From UBA1941 sp046329575 (GTDB lineage: Bacteria > Bacteroidota > Bacteroidia > Chitinophagales > LD1), in NCBI GenBank assembly GCA_046329575.1, contig JAXLUJ010000002.1, positions 124,001 to 188,000 on the forward strand: a stretch of DNA of 64,000 nt. The letters run 5' to 3'. A program made the position numbers and the translations under genes. Below the pieces are notes generated by a model that saw nothing but the letters and a program-made list of their open reading frames with translations, was not told the DNA's origin and made no database searches. This document shows, one piece after another, positions 16,692-25,861 of this stretch; position 1 is the first letter of the stretch, and every line of letters begins with the position of its first letter.

Positions 16692-17210
16692 CTATTTTTT
16701 CTGGATACCCATGTTATTCAGGATATCGTCGCTTTTGTTCATAGTTTCTTTGGCATAAAGCATAGACGGGCCGCTGGATTTATCGAAGATAAAGTCATAT
16801 GACTTGGCCTGAGCGTATTTTTGAATTTCGTCATAAACTTTGTCCTGAATCGGTTTTACCAGCTCCTTGCGTTTCTGAAAAAGTTCACCTTCCGGACCAA
16901 ACTTCTTGCGTTGCAGTTCTTTAACGTCTTTCTCAGCCGATTCGATATCCTTTATTTTTTGTTGCTTCATCTGATCGGTCATCAGCACTTGTTCCGATTG
17001 ATATTGCTTGAACATATCATCCACCGATTTTCTTTTGGCTTCAACTTCTTTCTGAAATCCGTTGGAAACATCTTCCAATTGCTTTTGGGCGGCGGTATAT
17101 TGGGGCAATTTACCCAGGATATACTCCATATCCACATAACAGAATTTTTGCGCCATAGTTGCTCCGGCAAAGCCGATCAGAGCAAAGGCTAGCAGAATGG
17201 TCTTTTTCAT
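16692..17210 (-). CDS. OmpH/Skp family periplasmic chaperone (upstream copy)
   Basis: A 172-residue paralogue of the next gene. The signal peptide MKKTILLAFALIGFAGATMAQ is followed by KFCYVDMEYILGKLPQY, a charged coiled coil with many Lys/Glu/Gln, and a C-terminal YDFIFDKSSGPSMLYA strand motif. The ATG at 17210 is preferred because it puts the signal peptide at the N-terminus; the frame is open 14 codons further upstream. It is likely to act with its paralogue as a holdase for outer-membrane proteins. Confidence 0.93.
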   Translation of the reverse strand: MKKTILLAFALIGFAGATMAQKFCYVDMEYILGKLPQYTAAQKQLEDVSNGFQKEVEAKRKSVDDMFKQYQSEQVLMTDQMKQQKIKDIESAEKDVKELQRKKFGPEGELFQKRKELVKPIQDKVYDEIQKYAQAKSYDFIFDKSSGPSMLYAKETMNKSDDILNNMGIQKK

Positions 17211-17307
17211 AATCTTGATTGTTTGATGTAGCTGTTTCAATAGCGATGCCAAAATAGAAAAACCGTAAAACGGCAGGCAAAATTTTACGTTTGTTGGCGA
17301 ATCGGGC

Positions 17308-18588
17308 TTACTGTTTTACTACCTTGTAACTTACTGTTCCCTTAGCGCCGCTGGCTGTAACCATGTAAATGCCGGGTGTACAATTGTTCAAATCAAGCTC
17401 CAGAGAAGTGCGCGTAGAAGGAATCCGGTCAATGTGTAATTGTTCTTTCCCTAACACATCTACAACCTTAATGTGCCTCAGGTCACTTTCCGGTTCTATC
17501 AGCACATTCAATTTTCCGGATGTAGGGTTTGGCCATAGTTTTACCGATTCGATGGAAAGCAAATTCGGAATTCCGTTTTCAGGAATGCAGGCGTAATTCT
17601 TAAATTCAGAGGTGTCAGAACACCCTAGTGCGCTTACAATTACGCCATAGTAGCCAATATTGGTGCAATTGCGGTGCAAGGTGTCAGAATTTTCACCGGC
17701 CAGAATGGAGTCAGTTCCTGCTCTTAGAATCCAGCGATATTGTGCTCCTGCAGGTTGGGCCACATACATCACCTCATTCACGTTCCGTATAATGGTGTCA
17801 GTAGCTACAATTCCCGGATTTACCTGTATATGCTGCGATCGCGAAACTGAGCTATCGCAGTTGGAATAGGCCGTTACGGAATAATTTCCGGTGCCGCTCA
17901 CGGTAATAAATGAAGTGGTGTCGCCGGTACTCCAACGGAAACTTCCAATAGAAGAATCCACGGAAAGTGTCACGCTTTTTCCGCTACAAAAAACGGTATC
18001 GCCCGAAAGCGCAATCTCGGGAGTTTTTGGACCGTAAGGAATAAAGAGTCGGGTAGAGGTGTCCTGAACATCCGGACAAGCCATGCCGCAGTTCTTGATT
18101 ACCCTCACGTAGTATCTGAAAATACTTCCCTGGCCCAGAGCTGCAGTAAGCGAATCGGCTTCACCTTGTACGGCAAATTTGTTATTGGGTGTGGCCGACT
18201 GGTGCATCGTCATTTTAATGTAAATGCGCAATTTATACTGGCCAATAGTATCGGGAGTATTGCCATAAATTTGCAAACAACCGTTTTCAGCGGCAAGGTA
18301 TTTCGCAGGAGTTTTATTGGCGCCGTAATGAATGCTGTCGGGCAGGTTGAGCACGTTCAGTAATTCCAGTGTATCTACCTGAAAACCGCCAAAAGTGTTG
18401 AAGAAGTTGGCATTCTTAAAGAATACGGTTTGGCTAAACGATTGATTTTGGGTGATACAAGGAAAGTCGGCCGGTAAAGGCAAAAAGCCTGTTGAAGAAG
18501 GCGTTCCGTTTGGAGTGCACGGTTGAGCAACCGAAAACAACATTGGGGCAATAAATACAAGCAGTGCGTACCATTTTTTCATAAACAT
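17308..18588 (-). CDS. T9SS-exported surface protein with Ig/PKD-like segment
   Basis: A 426-residue secreted protein. It has an N-terminal signal peptide, a region with a probable beta-sandwich fold, and an Ig/PKD-like segment (FCSGKSVTLSVDSS, FRWSTGDT) near residues 200-260. The C-terminal type IX sorting domain spans about 345-426: KLWPNPTSGKLNVLI, VVDVLGKEQ, CTPGIYMV and SYKVVKQ. The sorting domain implies export through the T9SS and attachment to or release from the surface. No catalytic motif is seen; an adhesin or structural role is possible. An ATG at 18582 (MKKW) is an alternative start. Confidence 0.85.
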   Translation of the reverse strand: MFMKKWYALLVFIAPMLFSVAQPCTPNGTPSSTGFLPLPADFPCITQNQSFSQTVFFKNANFFNTFGGFQVDTLELLNVLNLPDSIHYGANKTPAKYLAAENGCLQIYGNTPDTIGQYKLRIYIKMTMHQSATPNNKFAVQGEADSLTAALGQGSIFRYYVRVIKNCGMACPDVQDTSTRLFIPYGPKTPEIALSGDTVFCSGKSVTLSVDSSIGSFRWSTGDTTSFITVSGTGNYSVTAYSNCDSSVSRSQHIQVNPGIVATDTIIRNVNEVMYVAQPAGAQYRWILRAGTDSILAGENSDTLHRNCTNIGYYGVIVSALGCSDTSEFKNYACIPENGIPNLLSIESVKLWPNPTSGKLNVLIEPESDLRHIKVVDVLGKEQLHIDRIPSTRTSLELDLNNCTPGIYMVTASGAKGTVSYKVVKQ

Positions 18589-18638
18589 GCGATTCCTGCA
18601 AATTTATGAAAGAATCTAAAAAATTGCGCCTAAGGGAA

Positions 18639-19289
18639 TTACCACGACTTCCCAAAATCCTGAGTGAGCCTGAAAAACCAGTAGCCGTCAGAATTAGGTG
18701 CCGGCTCAAACATGATGGCGCAACCCAGCAGTGTCAGGTTCGGGTCTAGCATATGTTCATTATGGTCGCGCGAACGGCTCAAATCGCGGATGGCTTTGTC
18801 GGCAAGTTCCATATAAGTGATTGGCTTCTGGATATCTATAAAGTCGCGCTCCAGATTTTCAGCAATACGCTCTCCTACAAAACCGGCCAGTTCGGTGCGG
18901 TTATTCGGCATTTTGATGCGTGCATCAGCCGAATTGATATGATCAAAAAATTTCCGGCGCACCATTTCATAGGTGTGAATAGCCGCTGCATCGCGCAGGC
19001 GCGGTTCAAACTTTAATGGTGCAACGTCTTTATTGAAACGGTATTTGTTATTGGCAAAGAAAACGGCAGCGCTCAGTAAATCGTAATCGTAGTTATCGGG
19101 ATCCACAAATTCTTTAACAGCATCCAGTTTTTCAAACTCTTGCCACGTCATGTTTTTGTACTTCTCGTCTTCAAATTGCGAAGCTTCATTGTACTTCGGA
19201 ATTTTGGCAAGATAGCCCGACGCCTGTCCGAATACCTGCAGGCCCAAGAACGATAGGAGGAACAAAAAAGGAAATCGCATGGTTTTCAT
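18639..19289 (-). CDS. Secreted CAP-domain (SCP/PR-1-like) protein
   Basis: A 216-residue exported protein starting MKTMRFPFLFLLSFLG. The CAP fold is shown by LRDAAAIHTYEMVRRKFFDH (first helix with the conserved His), GERIAENL (the GEN motif), and DHNEHMLDPNLTLLGCAI with the conserved His, followed by WFFRLTQDFG. Bacterial CAP proteins are extracytoplasmic; most have no defined function, some bind lipids or act as proteases. The frame opens 8 codons earlier, but the chosen ATG gives a proper signal peptide. It is separated from its neighbours by short gaps. Confidence 0.85.
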   Translation of the reverse strand: MKTMRFPFLFLLSFLGLQVFGQASGYLAKIPKYNEASQFEDEKYKNMTWQEFEKLDAVKEFVDPDNYDYDLLSAAVFFANNKYRFNKDVAPLKFEPRLRDAAAIHTYEMVRRKFFDHINSADARIKMPNNRTELAGFVGERIAENLERDFIDIQKPITYMELADKAIRDLSRSRDHNEHMLDPNLTLLGCAIMFEPAPNSDGYWFFRLTQDFGKSW

Positions 19290-19356
19290 TTTATTGAGAT
19301 GGAAAAGAAACATGCCAGATTAAGAGAGGCTGCTGTCGTTATCAAATTTTAGCAAT

Positions 19357-20580
19357 TTAAAAGGTAACGGAAGTCTGTAGCTCTTTGTTGTTGCGCTTAA
19401 AAATTAAGGTGGTAGTTTCTCCTTTTTTAAACCTGGCCAGCGCATCCATGTATTTATAAATATCGCTAACGGCAAATTCTCCCAACCGAATAATAATATC
19501 TCCGGCTTTCAGCCCGGCCAGTGCGCCCGGCTTTCCGGCTGTTACGCCATCTATTCGCAAACCGCCCTCGGTGTAACTATAATCGGGCATGATGCCAAGC
19601 GTCACCTTAAACGAACTGCTTTTAGCTTCCTTGTTTACCGTAGTTTGAAATTTCAGATCGGAATAACCCGAAAGTGAGTCAACTACCTGCGCAATAAATT
19701 CCAGCACTTGTACCTCGCCGCTAAAATTGATTTTGGCTACGTCATCCGAAGGTTTGTGATAATCGCTGTGTTGCCCGGTAAAAAAATGCAGCACCGGAAT
19801 GTTCTTTAAATAAAAGGACGTTTGATCAGACGGGCCAACGCCTCCTGAATCCAGTACCAGTTGGAATGAACCGGGAATACGTTTCAATAAAGGTTCAAAA
19901 TATGGCGAAGTTCCGGTTCCATAAATCAGGAGTTTTTGGGTAGAGTCGTTCAAACGCCCAATCATATCCATGTTGATCATGGCCGTAATCGTTTTCAAAT
20001 CCTTGGTAGGATGATTTACAAAATACTTCGAACCAATCAAACCGGCTTCCTCAGCCGAAAAATTCAAAAAGAGAAAATTACATGGTTCCGTGATATTATT
20101 GGAACTGTAAAGCCGGGCCAGCTCCAGTACTCCTGCCGTGCCACTGGCGTTGTCGTCGGCACCATTATGAATTTTACCTTTTGGATTGGCATCCAGCGAC
20201 GATCCTCTGCCGTCATTTCCCAGATGATCGTAATGCGCGCCAATCACAATAGTGTAAGGCTTCCCGTTATCGAGAAACGCGGCAACATTTGAGCCACCAT
20301 AAGTTTTGCCATTTGCGATCGTATCGTGCGGATTCAGTTTTGTTTTATAAGTGAAATGCTGAAGATATCCGTCTTCTCCTGCAGGCTGTAAATGCATTTG
20401 TTCATACTGCTTAATCAGGTATTGTTGTGCCTCACGTTCGCCTTTGGTTCCCGGCGCACGACCTTTCAATTTATCGGAAGCCAAAAAACTAATATCGGCA
20501 CGAATGCGTTGCGTGGAAATGGTTGGAGCGTTTGAAAAATGGTACAAAAACAACGCTGCAAAAGCGATGAAGGTCTTCAT
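19357..20580 (-). CDS. M28-family zinc aminopeptidase with C-terminal PDZ domain
   Basis: A 407-residue exported metallopeptidase. Zinc ligands of family M28 are visible: H116 in GAHYDHLG, D142 in NGADDNASG, E177-E178 in SAEEAGLIGS, D205 in NMDMIGR and the late His in GQHSDYHKPSDD. A PDZ domain occupies about residues 320-407 (GALAGLKAGDIIIRLG). Such enzymes remove N-terminal residues from peptides in the periplasm or outside the cell. It lies 3 bases after the beta-propeller gene and probably shares its transcript. The N-terminus has a hydrophobic signal-like segment. Confidence 0.93.
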   Translation of the reverse strand: MKTFIAFAALFLYHFSNAPTISTQRIRADISFLASDKLKGRAPGTKGEREAQQYLIKQYEQMHLQPAGEDGYLQHFTYKTKLNPHDTIANGKTYGGSNVAAFLDNGKPYTIVIGAHYDHLGNDGRGSSLDANPKGKIHNGADDNASGTAGVLELARLYSSNNITEPCNFLFLNFSAEEAGLIGSKYFVNHPTKDLKTITAMINMDMIGRLNDSTQKLLIYGTGTSPYFEPLLKRIPGSFQLVLDSGGVGPSDQTSFYLKNIPVLHFFTGQHSDYHKPSDDVAKINFSGEVQVLEFIAQVVDSLSGYSDLKFQTTVNKEAKSSSFKVTLGIMPDYSYTEGGLRIDGVTAGKPGALAGLKAGDIIIRLGEFAVSDIYKYMDALARFKKGETTTLIFKRNNKELQTSVTF

Positions 20581-20583
20581 AAA

Positions 20584-21624
20584 TTATTTCCAGTTAGCAA
20601 TAAAAATATTAGTGTCGTGCGTACCATGATTATTTCTGTTTGAAGAAAACACAAGCGATTTTCCATCGGGTGAAAACATGGGAAACGCATTGAAATTACT
20701 TTCGGTTGTGATTTGCTCCAATCCGGAACCATCATCATTGATCAGGTACAATTGAAAATCATAGCCTTTTGACGAAGCATGATTGGAAGAAAAAATAATT
20801 TGATGACCGTTGGGATGAAAGAACGGCGCCCAATTCGCCTTGCCCAGATGTGTTACTTGTTTCAAATCAGTGCCATCCACATTTATAGTATAAATTTCCA
20901 TTTCGGTAGGCGCCACCAGGCTCAAACTAATATAGTTGCGATATTCCAATTGCGCTGAATCAGACTTTGGGCGCGATGCGCGAAACACTAATCGTTTGCT
21001 GTCGGGCGAAAAAAAGGCACCACCATCATATCCTAATCCATTGGTCAATTGTCGCACATTCTTGCCGTCAACGTCCATGATATACAGCTCCAAATCGCCT
21101 GATCGAAGTGAGGTAAACACTATTTTTTTTCCATCAGGCGAAACGGTTGCTTCGGCATCGTACAAGGGTGAATTGGTAAGTTGCTTTTTGATTTTCCCTT
21201 TAAGATCGGCCACATAAATGTCGAAATCAGGATATACCGCCCAAAGGTATTTGGGTCCATGAGGAACAGGGATTGGGCAATTGGGGTTGCCCTTGTGCGT
21301 ACTGGCATATAGGATGTGTTTGCCATCGGGCATAAAGTAGGAGCAAGTGGTACGGCCCTTGCCGGTGCTGATCATTGGCGGCCGATAGGTAGTATCAGAA
21401 GCGGCCTTTTCGATGTTGATGTTGAAAATCTGATCGCATTCCAGCCCCCATTTCGGATTGGTGATCTGACAGGAAAGTTGCTTGCCATCGGGGCTGAAAT
21501 AAGCTTCAGCATTGTCGCCCCCAAAAGTGAGTTGCCGGATATGGTATAAGTGTTTTGATTCCGTGGTTTGCGCGTGACCGGCGAATACTGAAAATGTGAT
21601 GCAAAAAATCAGGAAACGTTTCAT
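20584..21624 (-). CDS. Exported TolB-like (PD40/WD40) beta-propeller protein
   Basis: A 346-residue protein with a signal peptide (MKRFLIFCITFSVFAGHAQ) and five to six PD40 repeats, each with a form of AYFSPDGKQLSC, ATVSPDGKKIVFTS or PMFSPDGKSLVFSS. The repeats build a beta propeller like that of TolB or the N-terminal part of prolyl oligopeptidase family peptidases, but no peptidase domain follows. With the aminopeptidase immediately downstream it may form a peptide-handling pair. A TACTTTAG box 4 bases before the ATG resembles the Bacteroidota -7 element. Confidence 0.9.
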   Translation of the reverse strand: MKRFLIFCITFSVFAGHAQTTESKHLYHIRQLTFGGDNAEAYFSPDGKQLSCQITNPKWGLECDQIFNINIEKAASDTTYRPPMISTGKGRTTCSYFMPDGKHILYASTHKGNPNCPIPVPHGPKYLWAVYPDFDIYVADLKGKIKKQLTNSPLYDAEATVSPDGKKIVFTSLRSGDLELYIMDVDGKNVRQLTNGLGYDGGAFFSPDSKRLVFRASRPKSDSAQLEYRNYISLSLVAPTEMEIYTINVDGTDLKQVTHLGKANWAPFFHPNGHQIIFSSNHASSKGYDFQLYLINDDGSGLEQITTESNFNAFPMFSPDGKSLVFSSNRNNHGTHDTNIFIANWK

Positions 21625-21661
21625 TTTGCTAAAGTAGCATTCTCTTTTTTCCTGTGAGGCG

Positions 21662-22609
21662 TCACTCTTTCACCAGGCTGAAAACTTTTGATGCTCCGGA
21701 TGCTTCTATCTTGAAAAAATAAACTCCCGATTGCCAGTGAGAAGTGCATATGGAGTGCGGATTGCTGAATGGAATCGTTCTGCCTAAAGCATCACATATT
21801 TCAATTAAACTTACATAAGATGGAATAGAAATATTTTCAGAAAATGGATTAGGGAAGGGGCCTTTTAATTGATCGTTCATTTCCGATACCGAAGCCGGCC
21901 AGTGTGCCAGCACAGCCACAGCATCCAGATCAAAACCTGATGAGGGAAAATTTGTAGGCCAGGGATCGTTAATCTTGTGGTGGTACGAATCAAACGTGGC
22001 ATAATCACTGTCCACACTTCCTACTACATCTACTATTCTAACGTGGGTAATAGAATGGATATCAATAGCTGAACTGTCCTTAAGCAGCTCCAAATCAAAT
22101 GGAGTTCCAAAGTTAACGCGGTATTTTCCGGCCAGGCCATCAATTTTTGTTGCGTCGGTTAAACCAAAGGAAGCGGTTTGTAGAGTGTCCTGTATAAGGG
22201 AAGTTGCAGGGAAACGAACGAAGTGAATGCCATCGCTGCTTACTTCCACAAATGCCAGTTCTAAAAAATCGTCCTGAAAAGAATTTTCAAAAACACAAAA
22301 GTCAAAACCCTCACCATCAGAAATAGGTTGAGCAAATTGAAGTGTAGCTTTTCCGCCATCGCCAAGGCTTACAACCCCATTGTCACCGGCAGGTCCGATG
22401 GCTGCAGCACCGTCACCTACAGAAGCATAGCCGCTATCGGGAAGATTGATTTGCCGAAGGCCTCTGTTGATAGTACAAGAAGTGGCCCAGCCGGCGATAA
22501 TTGCTGTATCTTTTGAAATGGCGGTGGAACCCGGTTGACCTGCTGGCGGTGCAAATTGCGAAAACGCCGTTTGTGAAAGCAGTAGCAAAAAGCAAATGAA
22601 CCGTATCAT
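21662..22609 (-). CDS. T9SS-exported cell-surface protein
   Basis: A 315-residue secreted protein: signal peptide (to about residue 17), then a beta-rich domain with VSLGDGGKATLQF, GFDFCVFENSF and LAFVEVSSDG, of a kind seen in Bacteroidota surface proteins of unknown function. The C-terminal sorting domain (about 250-315) has GPFPNPFSENISI, EICDALGRT and SGVYFFKI. Its ATG overlaps the purA stop (TAATG), so it appears translationally coupled to a purine biosynthesis gene, which is an odd partner. No catalytic residues are recognised. Confidence 0.8.
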   Translation of the reverse strand: MIRFICFLLLLSQTAFSQFAPPAGQPGSTAISKDTAIIAGWATSCTINRGLRQINLPDSGYASVGDGAAAIGPAGDNGVVSLGDGGKATLQFAQPISDGEGFDFCVFENSFQDDFLELAFVEVSSDGIHFVRFPATSLIQDTLQTASFGLTDATKIDGLAGKYRVNFGTPFDLELLKDSSAIDIHSITHVRIVDVVGSVDSDYATFDSYHHKINDPWPTNFPSSGFDLDAVAVLAHWPASVSEMNDQLKGPFPNPFSENISIPSYVSLIEICDALGRTIPFSNPHSICTSHWQSGVYFFKIEASGASKVFSLVKE

Positions 22610-23895
22610 TACAACGTTGCCGCTACCTGACGAAAAAGGAGTTTTTCGCGTTCAGGCCCTGTGGAAAGCATACTTATCGGTACCTGTAATTCTTTTTCCA
22701 GAAACTGTATGTAGGCGATAAGTTTCTGAGGCAATTCTTCCATCGAAGTGCAATGGCCGAGGTCCTGTTTCCAGCCTTCGAATTCGCGATAGTTTGGAAT
22801 TACTGCTGCACGCTCCAAATCAAAGGGCAACTCCTGTGTTTCGGAGCCGTTAATTTTATAGGAGGTGCAGGCCGAGATAGTGTCGAAATCGTTCAGCACA
22901 TCGGCTTTTGTCATTGCAATTTGCGTAACGCCATTCAAAAGGTTGGCGTATTTTATGGCTGGAAGATCGATCCATCCGGTGCGGCGTTTACGGCCTGTGG
23001 TGGCGCCAAATTCATTTCCTATTTGGCGGATACGTTCGCCTGTGGAATCCTCTAATTCAGTTGGAAAGGGACCGCTTCCCACCCTTGTACAATATGCCTT
23101 TGCGATACCAATCACTTCTTTGATTTTTGTTGGCGGAATGCCAAGGCCATTACAGGCGCCTGATGAAATAGTATTGCTGGACGTTACAAAAGGATAGGTG
23201 CCGAAGTCAATGTCCAGCATTGTGCCTTGAGCGCCTTCTGCCAAAATAGTTTTGCCCTTGCTCAGCGCTTCATTGAAATAATATTCTGATGCAATAAGGT
23301 TGTTCAAACCTTTTATGAACTCAATGGCGGCCATCCACTGCGATTCGGTTTCGCTCAAATCGAATTCAAAATCGTATTGCTTCAGCAGGCGGAGATGTTT
23401 CTCCTTGATTTTTTGATATTGTTGGTGGAAGTCGCTGTTGAGAATATCGCCTACGCGAAGCCCATTTCTGCCGGTTTTGTCCATATAGGATGGAGAAATT
23501 CCCCGCAGCGTCGATCCAATTTTTTCTTTACCCTTGGCCGCCTCTGAAGCCGCATCTAGCATTTTGTGTGTAGGCAAAATAAAGTGGGCCTTTTGGGATA
23601 TGAACAAGCGGTTTTTTGTAACAATCCCCTTGGCGTTCAATTGCTGGATTTCTTTTTGAAGCGTTACAGGATCGATCACCACGCCATTGCCAATCACATT
23701 TACCGGACGCTCATGCATGATACCGCTGGGAACAGTGTGTAGAACGGTTTTTTCGCCGTTGATCACCAGCGTGTGGCCGGCATTTGGCCCTCCCTGAAAA
23801 CGGGCAATGATGTCGTATTGGGGTGCCAGATAGTCAACAATCTTACCTTTCCCTTCATCGCCCCATTGAAGGCCTAACAAAATATCTACATGCAT
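22609..23895 (-). CDS. purA: Adenylosuccinate synthetase
   Basis: A 428-residue enzyme that joins IMP and aspartate with GTP to form adenylosuccinate, the first committed step to AMP. The N-terminal P-loop-like LQWGDEGKGKIVD carries the catalytic Asp and the GTP loop. GPNAGHT, the IMP-binding GSTLRGISP, and QGTMLDIDFGTYPFVTSS are all present, as is TGRKRRTGW. Full family length. It follows the STAS gene by 38 bases in the fur-STAS-purA operon and is coupled by a TAATG overlap to the surface-protein gene. Confidence 0.98.
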   Translation of the reverse strand: MHVDILLGLQWGDEGKGKIVDYLAPQYDIIARFQGGPNAGHTLVINGEKTVLHTVPSGIMHERPVNVIGNGVVIDPVTLQKEIQQLNAKGIVTKNRLFISQKAHFILPTHKMLDAASEAAKGKEKIGSTLRGISPSYMDKTGRNGLRVGDILNSDFHQQYQKIKEKHLRLLKQYDFEFDLSETESQWMAAIEFIKGLNNLIASEYYFNEALSKGKTILAEGAQGTMLDIDFGTYPFVTSSNTISSGACNGLGIPPTKIKEVIGIAKAYCTRVGSGPFPTELEDSTGERIRQIGNEFGATTGRKRRTGWIDLPAIKYANLLNGVTQIAMTKADVLNDFDTISACTSYKINGSETQELPFDLERAAVIPNYREFEGWKQDLGHCTSMEELPQKLIAYIQFLEKELQVPISMLSTGPEREKLLFRQVAATL

Positions 23896-23933
23896 GGTTG
23901 GATACCGGTTAACGGATTTGTTATTAAAAGTGT

Positions 23934-24272
23934 TTAGGCCAATTGCAGCAAGGCAGCTTCTTCGCTATCGGCCACTACAAAAGTGGAATCGAGTTTCATC
24001 ATCTTAAGCAGCTTTTTCATGATATCCGGCAAATCAGAAAGTATCATTTCGCCTCCTGCATTTCTGGTGCGGGCTAAGGCAGTCATCAGCATACCAAGAC
24101 CGGTGCTGTTAATGAACTTCAGTTCCTTCAAATTGAAAATAATGCGTTTGTTGCCGCCATCCAGGTTTTCTTTCAAATACTCCAACACTGGTCCGTTAGC
24201 GTTTTCCCCCAATAAATTTCCTGAAAGGTAGATCACTACAACGCCATTCTTGATTTCTTTTTTCAATTCCAT
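23934..24272 (-). CDS. STAS-domain protein (anti-sigma factor antagonist type)
   Basis: A 112-residue single STAS domain. The conserved loop INSTGLGMLMTAL holds the serine (in NSTG) that is phosphorylated in SpoIIAA/RsbV-type antagonists by an HPK-like anti-sigma kinase. No kinase or sigma factor gene is nearby, so the partner is unknown. In Bacteroidota such proteins are common stand-alone signalling modules. One base separates it from the fur stop codon, so the two are co-transcribed. Confidence 0.9.
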   Translation of the reverse strand: MELKKEIKNGVVVIYLSGNLLGENANGPVLEYLKENLDGGNKRIIFNLKELKFINSTGLGMLMTALARTRNAGGEMILSDLPDIMKKLLKMMKLDSTFVVADSEEAALLQLA

Positions 24273-24273
24273 G

Positions 24274-24762
24274 CTATTTGTTTTTAGCTTTTATTTCCAC
24301 CTCTCGTTTCACTTGGCAACTGCCGCAGATGCCGTAACAATTCAACGAATGGTGTGTGATTTTAAAGTTAAGCAATTCGCCCATCATTGTCTTGATCTGT
24401 TGAATGCGGGGATCGCAAAATTCAACAACTTTTCGACAGTCAACGCAAATGATATGGTCATGTTGTTTATAACCATAGCTTTTTTCGTACTGGGCGTGGT
24501 TTTTCCCGAACTGGTGTTTTCGTACCAAATCGGCTCCCACCAATAGTTCCAGCGTGTTATACACCGTGGCCCGGCTAACATTTATCTGGGCCTGCTGCAA
24601 GTCGTTGTATAATTGTTCGGCTTCAAAATGGTCGTTACGGCTATAGATTTCTTCCAGAATGGCATATCGCTCTACCGTCTTGCGTTGGCCTTTCCGTTCC
24701 AGGTGTGCCGTGAAAATATTCTTGACCTCTTCGTAATGTTCGTTCGTAAATGTCACGTCCAA
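24274..24762 (-). CDS. Fur family transcriptional regulator
   Basis: A 162-residue metal- or peroxide-sensing repressor. The winged-helix domain includes GQRKTVERYAILEEIY and INVSRATVYNTLELL (recognition helix). The C-terminal dimerisation domain has HDHIICVDCRK and the second Cys pair GICGSC, which together form the structural zinc site. Sequence alone does not tell Fur, Zur and PerR apart. No ATG is in frame upstream before a stop, so it starts with TTG (24762) or GTG (24756). It shares a region of about 80 bases with the divergent GSCFA gene and leads the fur-STAS-purA operon. Confidence 0.93.
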   Translation of the reverse strand: MDVTFTNEHYEEVKNIFTAHLERKGQRKTVERYAILEEIYSRNDHFEAEQLYNDLQQAQINVSRATVYNTLELLVGADLVRKHQFGKNHAQYEKSYGYKQHDHIICVDCRKVVEFCDPRIQQIKTMMGELLNFKITHHSLNCYGICGSCQVKREVEIKAKNK

Positions 24763-24842
24763 ATGTAAGGGTTTCTTCCATTTTTCAATTATTGTTTGTA
24801 GCGGCCATAGGCGCTATGTTTCAGAAAATTTACTTTCGCTTT

Positions 24843-25832
24843 ATGCTCGTTCCCGATAAATTCCGAACCATCATAAAAATCAAAACGCCTCCGTTCCAAA
24901 TATCGCATCGCGACCGTTTGATGAGCATTGGTTCGTGTTTTTCCGAAAATATTGGAAGACACTTCAGCGAATCAAAATTCCGGGTGGCTGTAAACCCTTT
25001 CGGCCAGCAGTACAATCCGGAATCAGTGGCAAATGCCATACAGCGCTTACTTGACTTGCAACCTTATCGGGAGAACGAACTCGTTTTTCACGATGAGCTT
25101 TTTCATTCCTTTGACCATCACGGCAGTTATTCGGCACCTGATGCCACCTCAATGTTGTTTACGATCAATCAGGAATTGAAGGAGAATGCGGAATGGTTAC
25201 TATCTTCCAACGTACTATTTCTAACCTTTGGCACCGCTCACGTTTTTCGGCTTGCCGATGGAAAGGCCGTTTCTAACTGCCATAAACTGCCTGCTTCCCG
25301 TTTTAGTTTTGAAATGCTTTCGCCGGAGGCTATCGTGGAACATCTCACCCGGGCCATCACCCTGCTTCGCAACCGTAATCCTGACATTAAGATCGTATTC
25401 ACTATCAGCCCGGTTCGTTATTTCGCCTTCGGCCACTACGAAAACAACCTTAGCAAAGCACATTTATTTACGGCTGTTAACCGGCTGCTTCAACTTTTCG
25501 GTGATACGTACTATTTTCCCGCTTATGAAATTGTGATAGACGAATTGCGTGATTACCGATTCTTTGCCGAAGATATGTTACATCCCAACCATTTGGCCAC
25601 GCAATACGTATGGGAGCGAACTGCGGCTACATTTTTTTCGAAAGAAACGCTGCGATTGCTTGAAAAAATACAGCCTTTAATGTTGGCGGTGCGGCATCGT
25701 CCGCGAAATCCTGAAAGTGATGCGCATAGAAAGTTCATTGAGCGAAATTTGCAGTTGTGTAAAAATTTAGAAGAAGAAAGCGGTCTTGATTTTTCGTTAG
25801 AAACAGCGCAGTTGAAGGCCGCACTTAAATAA
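24843..25832 (+). CDS. GSCFA-family protein (SGNH-like hydrolase)
   Basis: A 329-residue protein of the GSCFA family, named for its N-terminal motif, here SIGSCFSENIGRHF. The family belongs to the SGNH/GDSL hydrolase clan and is found widely in Bacteroidota without a firm function. Other conserved blocks are NPFGQQYNP, LTFGTAHVF and FTISPVRYF, and a C-terminal DMLHPNHLATQYVWE with the D-x-x-H pair expected of the catalytic triad. The ATG at 24843 is chosen because family members start shortly before FRTIIKI, and it leaves room for divergent promoters. Confidence 0.9.
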   Translation: MLVPDKFRTIIKIKTPPFQISHRDRLMSIGSCFSENIGRHFSESKFRVAVNPFGQQYNPESVANAIQRLLDLQPYRENELVFHDELFHSFDHHGSYSAPDATSMLFTINQELKENAEWLLSSNVLFLTFGTAHVFRLADGKAVSNCHKLPASRFSFEMLSPEAIVEHLTRAITLLRNRNPDIKIVFTISPVRYFAFGHYENNLSKAHLFTAVNRLLQLFGDTYYFPAYEIVIDELRDYRFFAEDMLHPNHLATQYVWERTAATFFSKETLRLLEKIQPLMLAVRHRPRNPESDAHRKFIERNLQLCKNLEEESGLDFSLETAQLKAALK

Positions 25833-25861
25833 CTCTATTTTTAGAACGCTTCAAAACGTAT

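Noticed and set aside
24750..24842. N-terminal extension of the GSCFA protein
   Set aside because: The extra residues overlap the divergent fur coding region and precede the normal family start; the ATG at 24843 fits better.
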